A DNA stretch of 64,000 nt from Massilia aurea (GTDB lineage: Bacteria > Pseudomonadota > Gammaproteobacteria > Burkholderiales > Burkholderiaceae_D): positions 496,001 to 560,000 of the forward strand of contig NZ_JACHBX010000004.1 of NCBI RefSeq assembly GCF_014200505.1. The letters run 5' to 3'. The notes under the pieces were generated by a model. That model did no database searches and was not told the origin of the DNA. It worked only from the letters and a program-made list of their open reading frames with translations. How positions within the stretch are numbered: the first letter of the stretch is position 1; each line of letters begins with the position of its first letter. Of the stretch, positions 35,240 through 44,679 are shown piece after piece. A program made the position numbers and the translations under genes.

Positions 35240-36943
35240 TCAAGGCGCGCGCTTCAACGCCGCCTTGATCCGGTCCAGCAAGTCCTGATGCTGGTACGGC
35301 TTGGCCAGCACGTTCAGGCCGTCGCTGCGCATGTCCGAGCCCGGCAATTGTTCCATATAGCCGGTCGTGACCAGCACCGGCATCTCGGGCAGCCGGGCGT
35401 GCACGCGCTCGATCAGCTCCAGTCCGTTCATTCCTCCCGGCATGATCACATCGGTGAACAGCAGGTCAAACCCCTGGTCGGCATCGAGAATCTCGAGCGC
35501 GCGCTCGCCGCTGGGCGCGGCCACCACGTCATACTCCGCCATCTGCAGCATCGCCTCGGCCAGTTCGCGCACGTCGACATTGTCTTCGACCACCAGGATG
35601 CGGCAGCGTCGCTTGCCATCGGCGCCGGGTCCCTGCGCCGTTGTGCTCGCATCCTCAGTGCCCTCGGCCTGATCTGCCACGCGGAAGATCATGCGCACCT
35701 GTGTGCCGCGCCCCGGTTCGCTGTCGATGTCCAGGCGGCCATGCGACTGCTGCACGAAACCGTGGACCATCGCCAGGCCCAGCCCCGTGCCCGGTCCCTT
35801 GGTGGTGAAGAACGGCTCGGTCGCGCGGCGCCGCACGTCGGGCGTCATGCCCTGGCCTTCGTCGACCACGCAGATGCAGACATAGTCGCCGGCGCGCAGG
35901 CCCAGCTGGCGGCGCCGCTCTTCGGACAGCACGGTGGTGCCAACCTTCACGCCGCCGCCACCCGGCATCGCATCGCGTGCATTGAGCACCACGTTGAGCA
36001 GCGCCATTTCGAGGTTGGTCGGATCGATCGTGCAGGCCGGCAAGCCCGGCTTGAGGTCGAGCTGCAGGTTGATCTTGTCGCCCAGCGTACGCACCAGCAT
36101 GTCGGAAAACTCGACCACGAGGCTATTGAGGCTCAGGCGCTTCGGCTCGAGCCGCTGCTTGCGTGCAAAGGTCAGCAGTTGCTGGGTGAGCTTGGCCGCC
36201 TGCATCGTCGCGCGCTGGGCGCGGCGGATCGGCTCGAGCGCCTTGTGCTGGCGCTCGGTGCCCAAGAGGGCCACGTCCAGGTTGCCGTTGATGACTTGCA
36301 GCAGGTTATTGAAATCGTGCGCCATGCCAGCCGACAGCTGGCCGATTGCTTCCATCTTCTGCGCCTGCAGGAACGATTCCTGGGTCGTACGGCGCTCGGT
36401 GATGTCCATCTGCGAGGCGAAGAAAAACAGCAGCTGTCCTTCCTTATCGAAGATCGGACCGAAGAACAGCGCATTCCAGAACGGCGTGCCGTCAGCCTTG
36501 TAGTTCAGCAGGTCGACCGCCACCGCGCGCGCCTCGGCGACGGCCTGGCGCAGCTCGGCCACGGTGTTGCGGTCGGTGTCGGGGCCCTGCAGGAAGCGGC
36601 AGTTGCGCCCGAGGATGTCTTCTTGCGTGTAACCTGTCAGGTCTTCGAACGCGCCGTTGGCGAACACGATCGGATTGTCGGGCTGGCGCGGGTCGGTGAT
36701 CAGCATCGGCATGCGGGTCATTTCCACGGCCGCGAAGAAGATATTGCCGCGCTCGTCCAGGCCGCCATGCTCGATATAGCTGGCCTGCCAGTGGTTCACA
36801 CCGGGATTGTCCTCGGGCGGGCCCATCGGGTTGACGGCATTGCCCTCGACCTGGCCGGCGGCCGGTACGCCGCGGCTCTGGCCGCCTCCTTGCACATCGA
36901 GGTCTTTCTTGAGCGTGTCGTCCTTGGGTGGTCCGAGTACCAT
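35240..36943 (-). CDS. Blue-light LOV hybrid histidine kinase (LOV-HisKA-HATPase-REC)
   Basis: 567 residues from ATG 36943, with an AAGGAA ribosome site. The PAS domain is a LOV domain: GRNCRFLQG at residues 112-120 with photoactive Cys115, ring-binding Asn147 (NYKADGTPFWN) and Asn157, and Gln178 (ASQMDIT), the residue that switches after flavin-cysteine adduct formation. The kinase follows with H-box MAHDFNNLLQ (His209), N-box NVVLNARDAM and G-box GTGLGLAMVHG, and the C-terminal receiver shows VVEDN and LLFTDVIMPGG. So blue light should control phosphorylation of its own receiver. Cytosolic. No LuxR- or PhyR-type partner is beside it. Confidence 0.93.
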   Translation of the reverse strand: MVLGPPKDDTLKKDLDVQGGGQSRGVPAAGQVEGNAVNPMGPPEDNPGVNHWQASYIEHGGLDERGNIFFAAVEMTRMPMLITDPRQPDNPIVFANGAFEDLTGYTQEDILGRNCRFLQGPDTDRNTVAELRQAVAEARAVAVDLLNYKADGTPFWNALFFGPIFDKEGQLLFFFASQMDITERRTTQESFLQAQKMEAIGQLSAGMAHDFNNLLQVINGNLDVALLGTERQHKALEPIRRAQRATMQAAKLTQQLLTFARKQRLEPKRLSLNSLVVEFSDMLVRTLGDKINLQLDLKPGLPACTIDPTNLEMALLNVVLNARDAMPGGGGVKVGTTVLSEERRRQLGLRAGDYVCICVVDEGQGMTPDVRRRATEPFFTTKGPGTGLGLAMVHGFVQQSHGRLDIDSEPGRGTQVRMIFRVADQAEGTEDASTTAQGPGADGKRRCRILVVEDNVDVRELAEAMLQMAEYDVVAAPSGERALEILDADQGFDLLFTDVIMPGGMNGLELIERVHARLPEMPVLVTTGYMEQLPGSDMRSDGLNVLAKPYQHQDLLDRIKAALKRAP

Positions 36944-37159
36944 GCGTTTCCTTGAGCGTGGGAGGCCAAGATGCTGAAGACGCATCTCGGAGTATGGCAA
37001 TTAATATAACTGTCGGATAGCAGAGGATTCCGTTCGTGAGCGCACAAAAACGTTCACCTTGGGGGCTCATGCAGGCAAATACCTTTCGGTAACAAGCACC
37101 CCATGCGATAATCTTGCCTTAAAGCTATTTTCTGACCTGCATTTTCTCTCGGAGTTCTC

Positions 37160-39178
37160 GTGCACACTGATCGTCAGGCAATCGTCGCTGCTCAACATTC
37201 GCCGTATCGCGCAGACATTGATGGCATGCGCGGCATTGCAGTGGCCATCGTCGTCCTGTTCCATGCTTTCCCCACACTGATCCCTGGCGGCTTCATTGGC
37301 GTCGATATCTTCTTCGTGATTTCCGGCTATCTGATTTCGACGATTCTGATCACCGAATTCGAGACCAGGACGTTCAGCTACGGGCATTTCTATGCGCGCC
37401 GCGCCAGGCGCATCTTCCCGGCCCTGATCCTGGTGATGGGTGCGACGCTGGCCTTTGGCTGGGTCGCACTGTTCCCGGACGAATTCAAGATGCTGGGCAA
37501 GCACATCGTCGGCGGCTCGACCTTCCTGTCGAATGTGTTCCTGTGGTTTGAAGTCGGCTATTTCGACACTGCCGCCGAAACCAAGCCGCTGCTGCACCTC
37601 TGGTCGCTGGGTATCGAAGAGCAGTTCTATATTTTCTGGCCGATCCTGCTGGCACTGGCGTTCCGCTTCCGCGCCAATCTGTTCTGGCTGACGATGACGC
37701 TGCTGGCGCTGTCGTTCCTGGTCAATGTCGGCGGTATCCGTCACTTCCCGAGCGCGACGTTCTATTCCATTGCAAGCCGCGCCTGGGAATTGCTGATTGG
37801 CGCCATGCTGGCCTGTTTGTCGCTGCAGGAAGTCTCGGTGTTTTTCGGAGGCATGCGCCGGCCTGCCGCCGACGGCAGCGGGATGCAAACCCAGCCCTTG
37901 TTCGATTCGAACAGTCCGGGCGGCCGCAATGCGCTGTCGTTCGCCGGTCTGGCACTGATCGTCCTGGCGTGCGTCCTGGTGCGCGGCGGTAAAGGGTTTC
38001 CGGGCTGGTGGGCACTGCTGCCAACGCTGGGCGCCGGCTGCCTGATTGCCGCCGGGCCGCAGGCCTGGGTCAACCGCGTCATTCTCTCGAACCGTGTACT
38101 GGTCTGGGTCGGCCTGATCAGCTACCCCTTGTACCTGTGGCACTGGCCGTTGCTGTCGTACGCGCAGATCGTCGAGTCGGGCGTGCCGGCGCGGGAGATC
38201 CGGATGGCGGCCGTGGCAGGCGCCATCGTGCTCGCATGGCTGACGTACAAGCTTGTGGAGCAGCCGATCCGTCGGCGCGGGGCACGCCATCCGGCAGTGG
38301 CGATCGTCCTGGCCATCCTGGTCGTGGTGGTCGGCGCCGCTGGCGCATGGGTGTACAAGAACGATGGCATGCCGGCACGCGCAGGCATTGTCGAGAATGC
38401 GAACTTCCAGAAAGCGCTGATTCTGGTGGAAGACGTCGCGAATGCGGCAGCATGCAAGAAGCGCTACGGCTTCGACACAATTTATGAGTACTGCCTGATG
38501 GCGCACGTCGATGATGCGCCAACGATTGCCATGGTTGGCGACAGTCACGCCTATCACGTCGTTGCCGGTCTGATGAAATACTATACCGGGCAGGGCGAGA
38601 ATCTCGTGTATTTCGGTACCCGGATTCCTTACATCGGCGTGCAGCCAGGCTTGAATGATCCTTATCAGGAAGCCACGGCCCAGATGCTGGAGCTGGTCCT
38701 GTCGACCAGGAGTATCAAGACCGTCATCATCTCCACGATCCTGAAGCACAATGACGAATCCCCCGAGGGCAGGCTGCTGATCGAGCAATTCCGCACCACG
38801 TTGCAGCAGTTGCGCGACGCGGGCAAGGAAGTCATTTATTTGTACGATGTGCCGACGCTGAACTTTGACCCACGGTCCTGCATCAAACGGGCTGGAATAC
38901 CAAGTTCGACCACGAATCGCGATTGCGCCATGGACGTCGCTGATTTCAACAAGGCGGTCCAGGGGCACAACAAGATCGTTGCATCGGTGCTGCAGGCATT
39001 CCCGTCTGTCCTGACCTTTGAACCAGCCAGGTACTTGTGTGACGAACAGCATTGCCTGGCCAAGCGCGACAACAAACTGCTGTATCGCGACACCAACCAT
39101 CTTTCCTACGATGGTGACCTGTATGTCGGCGCAAAATTCGCCGAGGAGCAGCAGGCCAGGGCGCTGCAGCGCCGGTAG
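37160..39178 (+). CDS. OafA/YrhL-type O-acyltransferase with SGNH domain
   Basis: 672 residues from GTG 37160, with GGAG before it. The N-terminal acyltransferase-3 membrane domain (about residues 15-360, roughly ten helices) has the conserved DGMRGIAVAIVVLFH, GGFIGVDIFFVISGYL and ARRARRIFPAL motifs. The C-terminal periplasmic SGNH domain starts near residue 430 with VGDSHAYH, the catalytic Ser block, and has a likely Asp-His end near DTNHLSYDGD. Such proteins carry acetyl groups through the membrane and place them on O-antigen or exopolysaccharide sugars. Its target may be the polysaccharide made by the convergent nine-gene operon; it ends one base before that operon's last gene. Confidence 0.93.
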   Translation: MHTDRQAIVAAQHSPYRADIDGMRGIAVAIVVLFHAFPTLIPGGFIGVDIFFVISGYLISTILITEFETRTFSYGHFYARRARRIFPALILVMGATLAFGWVALFPDEFKMLGKHIVGGSTFLSNVFLWFEVGYFDTAAETKPLLHLWSLGIEEQFYIFWPILLALAFRFRANLFWLTMTLLALSFLVNVGGIRHFPSATFYSIASRAWELLIGAMLACLSLQEVSVFFGGMRRPAADGSGMQTQPLFDSNSPGGRNALSFAGLALIVLACVLVRGGKGFPGWWALLPTLGAGCLIAAGPQAWVNRVILSNRVLVWVGLISYPLYLWHWPLLSYAQIVESGVPAREIRMAAVAGAIVLAWLTYKLVEQPIRRRGARHPAVAIVLAILVVVVGAAGAWVYKNDGMPARAGIVENANFQKALILVEDVANAAACKKRYGFDTIYEYCLMAHVDDAPTIAMVGDSHAYHVVAGLMKYYTGQGENLVYFGTRIPYIGVQPGLNDPYQEATAQMLELVLSTRSIKTVIISTILKHNDESPEGRLLIEQFRTTLQQLRDAGKEVIYLYDVPTLNFDPRSCIKRAGIPSSTTNRDCAMDVADFNKAVQGHNKIVASVLQAFPSVLTFEPARYLCDEQHCLAKRDNKLLYRDTNHLSYDGDLYVGAKFAEEQQARALQRR

Positions 39179-39179
39179 G

Positions 39180-41288
39180 TCAGTCCGACGCTGGCGCTTC
39201 GATCGTCAGCGTCGACAGGGCGATCCCCAGCATGCGGGTGTCGACCGAAAGGCCATCTTCGCTTGGGCGTTGCGGGTGCGGTACCTCGATCTCCAGCGTC
39301 CGCTGCATGCCGTCGGTCTCGAGCTGCAGTACGACTTCGCGCGGATCATTTCCAAGCTCGAAGGTGGCGCTGGCGCTGCCGGCGCGTGCGATGAATGACT
39401 GGTTGATATTGGCGCCAAAAGCATTGGCCTTGAGGATCAGGGTTGCGTGGGGCGGCAGCGGACGGTCGAGGTGCAGCCGCACCACCTTGCCTTCTGACCA
39501 GCGCCCCCAGCTCTCCGCACTGGGCAGGCCGTCGGCTGCCTGCACCAGACCATTGCCAAAGGGCGCGCTGAACGCAAATGTCGCCACCAGGCGCCGGTTG
39601 CTGTGGGGCAGGCGAACCACCTGCCAATCGCTGCCGGCGCTCACTGCCTGGAGTCCCGGCGGAATGGCGCGCGCGCCCGAGACCACGAGCCAACGGCTGC
39701 TTGAGGCCAGCTTGTAGGCTTCCACCGGGGCCGCCGGAGGCAGATTGATCAGCAATGCATCCGGAGCGTCCATTTGAAACTGTACCCGGAACAGGTCGGC
39801 GTCGGTTGCCACGATCGTGACGGCACCCAGTTCATCGACAGGGATCACGGCGCGCGCGGCGCGTCCTGCGCTGTCCGCGGCGGCCGCGGCGGCCAGGCCC
39901 CTCAGATACACACCGGTTCCATGGCCAGCACGCAGCAGTATCAACGGCAATATCACGCAGACGAACAGCAACGTCGCTGCTCGCGGGCGCATCACCCACA
40001 GCCCCAGCACCACCAGGCCAAGCGCGAACAGCAGGTGTTCCGCGCTCTGCATCGTTGCCAGCATCGTGAATTCGGGGCCGTCGGTGATGCGCATCGCATA
40101 GCCTGGCAGCAGGAACCAGCCTGCCAGCATCAGCCCTGCCACGACCAGTGCCACGAGCAGGCGTGGCAGCCTCGTGCCTGGCGCGCGCGCCTGCCGGTCA
40201 GGCGCGCCCACCGTTGGTGCGAGCGCCGCCAGCAGCAGGAGCGGCAGGGCAAAGCTGTAATAACGCGAATGGAGGCGAATGCCCTCGTCCGGGCCGGCCG
40301 AAGCGATCGTCGCGGTATACAGTGCGGCCACGCCCACCGCCGAACCGAACATCAGGAACGCATAGAGCCACAGCCTGGTCAGCCTGCTGTCGGCGCTGCG
40401 CGCATGACGATCAAGAACGAACTGCAATAGCACTGCCAGTGGCAAACCGACGACCACCGCCAGCGCCATCAGGTGGCCGCGTGCGCTGATCCACAACGGC
40501 GCGGCCAGCTGCAGCAGGGAATGCTGGGCTGCCGAGCTGGCGCCGGATTTGTAGAAGCTGCCGAACAGCGACACGCCTGCTGCGCCGGCGAACAGGTAGC
40601 CGAGTCCGAACTTGACGGCAAAGAAGGTAGCGATCGCCATCAGCGCCGCGACCAGGCCTTGCACGGCCAACAGCCGGCCGTCGCGTGCGCGGCTGTCGGC
40701 AAACACGAACAATGCCAGGGCCGGCAATAAAAACAGGGCGTGCACTTTCACCAGGCTCATCAGGCCGAGGATGATGCCGCCGAGCGCGCCGCGGCGCCAT
40801 GCCGTCCAGTGTCCCGTGCCCAGGACTGCCCAACCGAGCACTGCGAAACCGAAGAAGAACATTGCCTCGGGCATGAAGAACGCCGTGTACAGATTCAGCG
40901 GGGCGAGCAATGCGAGCAGGGCCAGCGCGCAGGCCGGGCCGGGCGCGATGAAACGCCGTGCCGTCAAATACAGGAACGGTGCGGCGGCGATGAACAGAAG
41001 GGTATTGCCAATGCGCGCGCAATCGAGGAAACCGGCGCCGCATGGATTGGTTGCGCTGAATGCCCACAGGTAGAGATACGAAGGAAGGATCGCATCGGAC
41101 AAGGGCGTCAGGCGCGCCAGTTTGCTGTAGTACCACTCGTCGGCGAACACGCCTGGATACAGGCCCAGCATGCGCTGCAGCAGGAACCAGCCGATGCCGG
41201 CCATACCCAGACACAGCAACACGTTCCAGCGGTGCAGGTGTGGACCGGCAAGCGGCAGGGGAGAAGACTTTGGCATGCGTTGTTTCAT
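39180..41288 (-). CDS. Large membrane glycosyltransferase-like protein (GT39/ArnT-like)
   Basis: About 702 residues. Around ten membrane helices fill residues 20-500. A short acidic motif, FADEWYYSKL, follows the first helix, and MPEAMFFFGF lies in a later loop, both as in polyprenyl-phosphate-sugar-using GT-C enzymes. The last 180 residues form a periplasmic beta-rich domain (WGRWSEGKVVRLHL, LGNDPREVVLQLE, LSVDTRMLGIALS), a module I have seen at the end of other polysaccharide-related membrane proteins. Expected to transfer a sugar from a lipid-phosphate carrier on the periplasmic face. Start ATG 41288 or 41276 cannot be separated. Last gene of the operon, 38 bases after gtrA. Confidence 0.75.
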   Translation of the reverse strand: MKQRMPKSSPLPLAGPHLHRWNVLLCLGMAGIGWFLLQRMLGLYPGVFADEWYYSKLARLTPLSDAILPSYLYLWAFSATNPCGAGFLDCARIGNTLLFIAAAPFLYLTARRFIAPGPACALALLALLAPLNLYTAFFMPEAMFFFGFAVLGWAVLGTGHWTAWRRGALGGIILGLMSLVKVHALFLLPALALFVFADSRARDGRLLAVQGLVAALMAIATFFAVKFGLGYLFAGAAGVSLFGSFYKSGASSAAQHSLLQLAAPLWISARGHLMALAVVVGLPLAVLLQFVLDRHARSADSRLTRLWLYAFLMFGSAVGVAALYTATIASAGPDEGIRLHSRYYSFALPLLLLAALAPTVGAPDRQARAPGTRLPRLLVALVVAGLMLAGWFLLPGYAMRITDGPEFTMLATMQSAEHLLFALGLVVLGLWVMRPRAATLLFVCVILPLILLRAGHGTGVYLRGLAAAAAADSAGRAARAVIPVDELGAVTIVATDADLFRVQFQMDAPDALLINLPPAAPVEAYKLASSSRWLVVSGARAIPPGLQAVSAGSDWQVVRLPHSNRRLVATFAFSAPFGNGLVQAADGLPSAESWGRWSEGKVVRLHLDRPLPPHATLILKANAFGANINQSFIARAGSASATFELGNDPREVVLQLETDGMQRTLEIEVPHPQRPSEDGLSVDTRMLGIALSTLTIEAPASD

Positions 41289-41326
41289 TGGCAAACTGGG
41301 GGTGAAATCGATAGGGGCAGAGCGCG

Positions 41327-41701
41327 TCACTTGAAGATCCAGTAGCGCCCGAGCAGGTAGCCATTGACTGCCACTATCGGCAGCGACAGGATCTTGCCTA
41401 TCAACGGACTGTCGATCAGCGACACTGCCAGCGCGACACAGGCGATGGTCAGCACGTAATTGACGCCCACGACGCACATGTAACGCACGAAATTGGATTT
41501 GGTGGCTGCCTGCTTGAAAGTCAGGCGGCTATGGTAGGTGTAGTTCACCACCAGTCCGGACAGGAAGCCGGCACTGGCGGCGGCCGAGTGGTGCATGCCG
41601 TTGCCGATCAGAAGCTGCATCACAGCAATGTCGATCCCGGCGCACAGCAGTCCACCGGCGATATACAGCGCCATCTGGCGTAGCGAAGCTGCATCAACCA
41701 T
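41327..41701 (-). CDS. gtrA: GtrA family membrane protein
   Basis: 124 residues with four membrane helices, the standard GtrA shape; YIAGGLLCAGIDIAVMQLL near the start and GYLLGRYWIFK at the end match the family. GtrA proteins are proposed to flip polyprenyl-phosphate-linked sugars across the inner membrane for side-chain addition to polysaccharide. Its start overlaps the end of the GtrB-like gene by 8 bases, giving the usual GtrA-GtrB pair. Confidence 0.9.
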   Translation of the reverse strand: MVDAASLRQMALYIAGGLLCAGIDIAVMQLLIGNGMHHSAAASAGFLSGLVVNYTYHSRLTFKQAATKSNFVRYMCVVGVNYVLTIACVALAVSLIDSPLIGKILSLPIVAVNGYLLGRYWIFK

Positions 41702-42734
41702 GAGCGCGGCGCCGGAACAGCGTTTTCTTGTGGAGGGGACGACGCGGCACGGAGGCGATATCGTAGTTCAGGAACGCCAGAATCAATTGCACACCCATCA
41801 TCACTGGCAAGGCTGCGAGCATCACGGTACCGGCCGGGGTTTCGGCATGGGTCTGCGCCGATTTGATCCAGTGCCTCAGACCATAGATCAGGCCAAAGCC
41901 GGTCAGCAATACGCCAGCCGGCAGCTCGATCGATGCTACCGACAGGTTGCGCAGATAGTAGTTGTAGAACAGGCGTTTGAAAAAGTTGCGTACGTTCTTG
42001 GCAGCGAACTCGGTGACCACCGTCGACACTTTCAGGTTACTGACCTCGTCGCCATAGACCGCGTCCATCGGCACGTCGAGCGCTACCGCGCCCAATGTGT
42101 TGAGGCGAAACAGCATGTCGCTTTCAAAGAAGTAACGCTTGCTGATCTTGTCGAATGGTAAATAGCGCGCCGCATCGGCGTGGATCGCCGTATAGCCGTT
42201 CGTCGGGTCGAACAGGTCCCAGTAACCCGATGACAGCTTGGTCATGAACGACAGCATGGCATTGCCAAACAGGCGTACCGGCGGCATTTCGCCGATGCGT
42301 TCCAGGTCGAAGAAGCGGTTGCCCTTGGTGTAGTCGGCTTCGCCGGCCAGGATCGGGGCGACGAACATCGGGATCAGGGCAGCATCCATCTGGCCATCGC
42401 CATCGAGCTTGACGATCACCGCCGCGCCATCGGCAATTGCTGCGCGGTAGCCGGTCATGACGGCGCCGCCAACGCCCTGGTTTTGGGCATGTTCGAGCAC
42501 CGTAACGCGTGCATCTCGGCAATGCTCACGCACGTAGTTGCCGCTCCCGTCAGGGCATTTGTCGTCGACGACGTAGATGCGCGTGACTTCCGGGCCAATG
42601 CCGGCGATGACGCCCAGAATATGGCGCGTGACCCGGTAGCTCGGAATGACAACGGCGATCGAGGTGGGGCCAGCGGCACTGGCGACCGGGGCCGGGATTG
42701 CGGCAAATGGTGCCTGGGTGTCGAGAACTGTCAT
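41694..42734 (-). CDS. gtrB: Family 2 glycosyltransferase, GtrB/dolichol-phosphate-sugar synthase-like
   Basis: 346 residues. The GT-A domain shows VVIPSYRV, YVVDDKCPDGSG, GVGGAVMTGYRAA and KLDGDGQMD (the DxD-type metal site is DGDGQ). Two C-terminal membrane helices (after about residue 265) anchor it. It should load a sugar on to undecaprenyl phosphate in the cytosol for GtrA to flip and one of the neighbouring membrane enzymes to transfer. ATGA overlap with the gene before (42731-42734) and an 8-base overlap with gtrA. Confidence 0.88.
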   Translation of the reverse strand: MTVLDTQAPFAAIPAPVASAAGPTSIAVVIPSYRVTRHILGVIAGIGPEVTRIYVVDDKCPDGSGNYVREHCRDARVTVLEHAQNQGVGGAVMTGYRAAIADGAAVIVKLDGDGQMDAALIPMFVAPILAGEADYTKGNRFFDLERIGEMPPVRLFGNAMLSFMTKLSSGYWDLFDPTNGYTAIHADAARYLPFDKISKRYFFESDMLFRLNTLGAVALDVPMDAVYGDEVSNLKVSTVVTEFAAKNVRNFFKRLFYNYYLRNLSVASIELPAGVLLTGFGLIYGLRHWIKSAQTHAETPAGTVMLAALPVMMGVQLILAFLNYDIASVPRRPLHKKTLFRRRAHG

Positions 42735-44671
42735 GGTTGTGGTTTCGATGGTTGACGTACGCTCACCTCGCGCAGGAAGAAGGCCAGCAGACGTCCATCA
42801 CTCGGGCCGGGCGAGCTTGGCGAAGCGTGTTCTAGTTCGATAACGAGTTCTGATCCGCGTGTGCTGGCAGGCAAAGGCAGCGCGCCTTCGCGGTCGAGGG
42901 CATGCCAGCCGAGGTCGACGCCGTTGACGCTGACCCGGGTCTGGCGGTTGCTGCCATGGTAGGCGCCGGTCAGGTGGACGCTTTCCAGCGGCGTGCCCCC
43001 AACCTTGATGCGCAGGCGCGAACGCGCACCGGTCGACCATACGCCATGCCACGCCACGCCATCGGATTCGGGTGTCGACCAGCCATCTTCAAGACGCAAG
43101 GCCTGCCCGGCGCGCAGGGCGTCGATGCCAAAGTTGTGGCGGGTGTAGCCGCCATGCACGCAGCGGAGTGGACCGTCCACATAGCGCCAGCCGCGCGCTG
43201 TCTGCGTGATCTGCTGGTCAGGCGCGAAGACGTTGTCACGCCCGCACAAGGTTTCTTCGGCGCGCGGGTTGGCATCGTTGATCAGTGCCTTGATCAGCAC
43301 GCCATGGCGTTCGTAAGTGTAGATTTTGTCGGGCCAGATGTAGTCGTCGTTGCCACCCGCGCGCTCGGCGAAGATTTCCGGTTCAGGATGATACAGTTGC
43401 GGTGCTGCACCAAGCAGGCTGTCCACCACCGGGCTGAAGCTGACGTAACTGTAACTGGCGGCATGCGCCATCGCCGCGGCCTGGCAGGCGAACACGCCGA
43501 TGACCAGCACGCGCGGCCAGCGTGGCGTATCGCGCAGTAATACGCAAAAGACAAACAGCAGTGGCATGGCGGCCCAGAAGGCATAGCGCATCACACCGGC
43601 TGCGCCCGAGTTCCAGTTATTGATGGCCAGCGAGGGCAATGCCAGCGCCAGCGTGAACAGCAGTGCCAGCACCAGGCCGCTGGCCATGTGCCGCCTGCTC
43701 TTGTACACCCACAGCAGCAGGCCAGCCAACAAAGCCGGTATGCCGACGATCATGCCCTGATTGAGGTCAAAGTAGAACGACAGCAGGCGCACGATACCGA
43801 TGTGGCCTGAATCGGTGAACAGGCGCGCGATGATGTTCGGCGTGCCGAACTGGATCAGATTGAACAGTGGCGGCAGGCCGATCATGGCCACGCCACAGGC
43901 CAGCGCCACGATCAGTTTCACACTGATCTGGCGCCGCACGTTGGCAACCAGGCCTGTATCCGGTTGCCAGTCAAGCCACATCCGCAGTAACGGCGCGAAC
44001 GCGAAGAAAAACACGATGGTCGGATTCTGCTGGCCTGCCAGCCCGGCCAGCAGGCAGGCGGCGAGCATCGCACCACTGTTAAACAGCAGCAGGGCTGCCA
44101 GCAAGGCCGCCGCGCTGACGCATTCGGGACTGGTCCAGTGCCAGTAAAGCGCCCCGCCGCACAGCATGAACAGGCCAAGGCCGATCCAGGCCTGGCGCTC
44201 ACTGCCAAAAAAACGGCGCAGCGCCAGGCCGAGCACGAAGATCGCCGCCAGGTTCACCGCCTGGAAGGCTTTGAAGGGTGGGATCCCCACCATCTCGAAC
44301 AGCTTGAAGGCCGGTGCTGCCAGCAGCGAATAGCCGAAGAAGTGCACCGTGAACACGTCACCGTCGCCCCCACGCACAAAAGCGGGGTACACTTTTTCGT
44401 TACCGGCGCGCATATCGCGTTCGAGCCAGTCGAATGGTTCGGTGAACATCCCCGGGATCAGCGCGCGTACGCGCGCAATGTCCTCCAGCCGGATATCAGG
44501 GCTCCCGTGGTCTGCGATGGCCACCGTGGCCAGCGAGTATTCGACGACATCGCCGCCATAGTAGGGCTTGAACAGGGACAGCAGCGCTGCCAGGACCAAG
44601 GCCAGCAGCAATGGAAAGCGCCAGGTACTGCCCATGGCGGGACGGGTGTCATCAAAAGCGGTATCGCGCAT
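42731..44671 (-). CDS. Large membrane protein of glycosyltransferase type
   Basis: 646 residues from ATG 44671; TTG 44683 would overlap the preceding gene in a TTGA arrangement and is an alternative. Ten or so membrane helices occupy residues 15-430. GGDVVEYSL after helix 1 is the acidic loop typical of GT-C enzymes, and WHWTSPECVSAAALL lies in a later helix. The C-terminal 180 residues are periplasmic and beta-rich (GTPLESVHLTGAYHGSN, RVSVNGVDLGW), probably sugar-binding. A second periplasmic transferase of the operon is likely, but its donor and acceptor are unknown. Confidence 0.65.
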   Translation of the reverse strand: MRDTAFDDTRPAMGSTWRFPLLLALVLAALLSLFKPYYGGDVVEYSLATVAIADHGSPDIRLEDIARVRALIPGMFTEPFDWLERDMRAGNEKVYPAFVRGGDGDVFTVHFFGYSLLAAPAFKLFEMVGIPPFKAFQAVNLAAIFVLGLALRRFFGSERQAWIGLGLFMLCGGALYWHWTSPECVSAAALLAALLLFNSGAMLAACLLAGLAGQQNPTIVFFFAFAPLLRMWLDWQPDTGLVANVRRQISVKLIVALACGVAMIGLPPLFNLIQFGTPNIIARLFTDSGHIGIVRLLSFYFDLNQGMIVGIPALLAGLLLWVYKSRRHMASGLVLALLFTLALALPSLAINNWNSGAAGVMRYAFWAAMPLLFVFCVLLRDTPRWPRVLVIGVFACQAAAMAHAASYSYVSFSPVVDSLLGAAPQLYHPEPEIFAERAGGNDDYIWPDKIYTYERHGVLIKALINDANPRAEETLCGRDNVFAPDQQITQTARGWRYVDGPLRCVHGGYTRHNFGIDALRAGQALRLEDGWSTPESDGVAWHGVWSTGARSRLRIKVGGTPLESVHLTGAYHGSNRQTRVSVNGVDLGWHALDREGALPLPASTRGSELVIELEHASPSSPGPSDGRLLAFFLREVSVRQPSKPQP

Positions 44672-44679
44672 GGTCGGTA

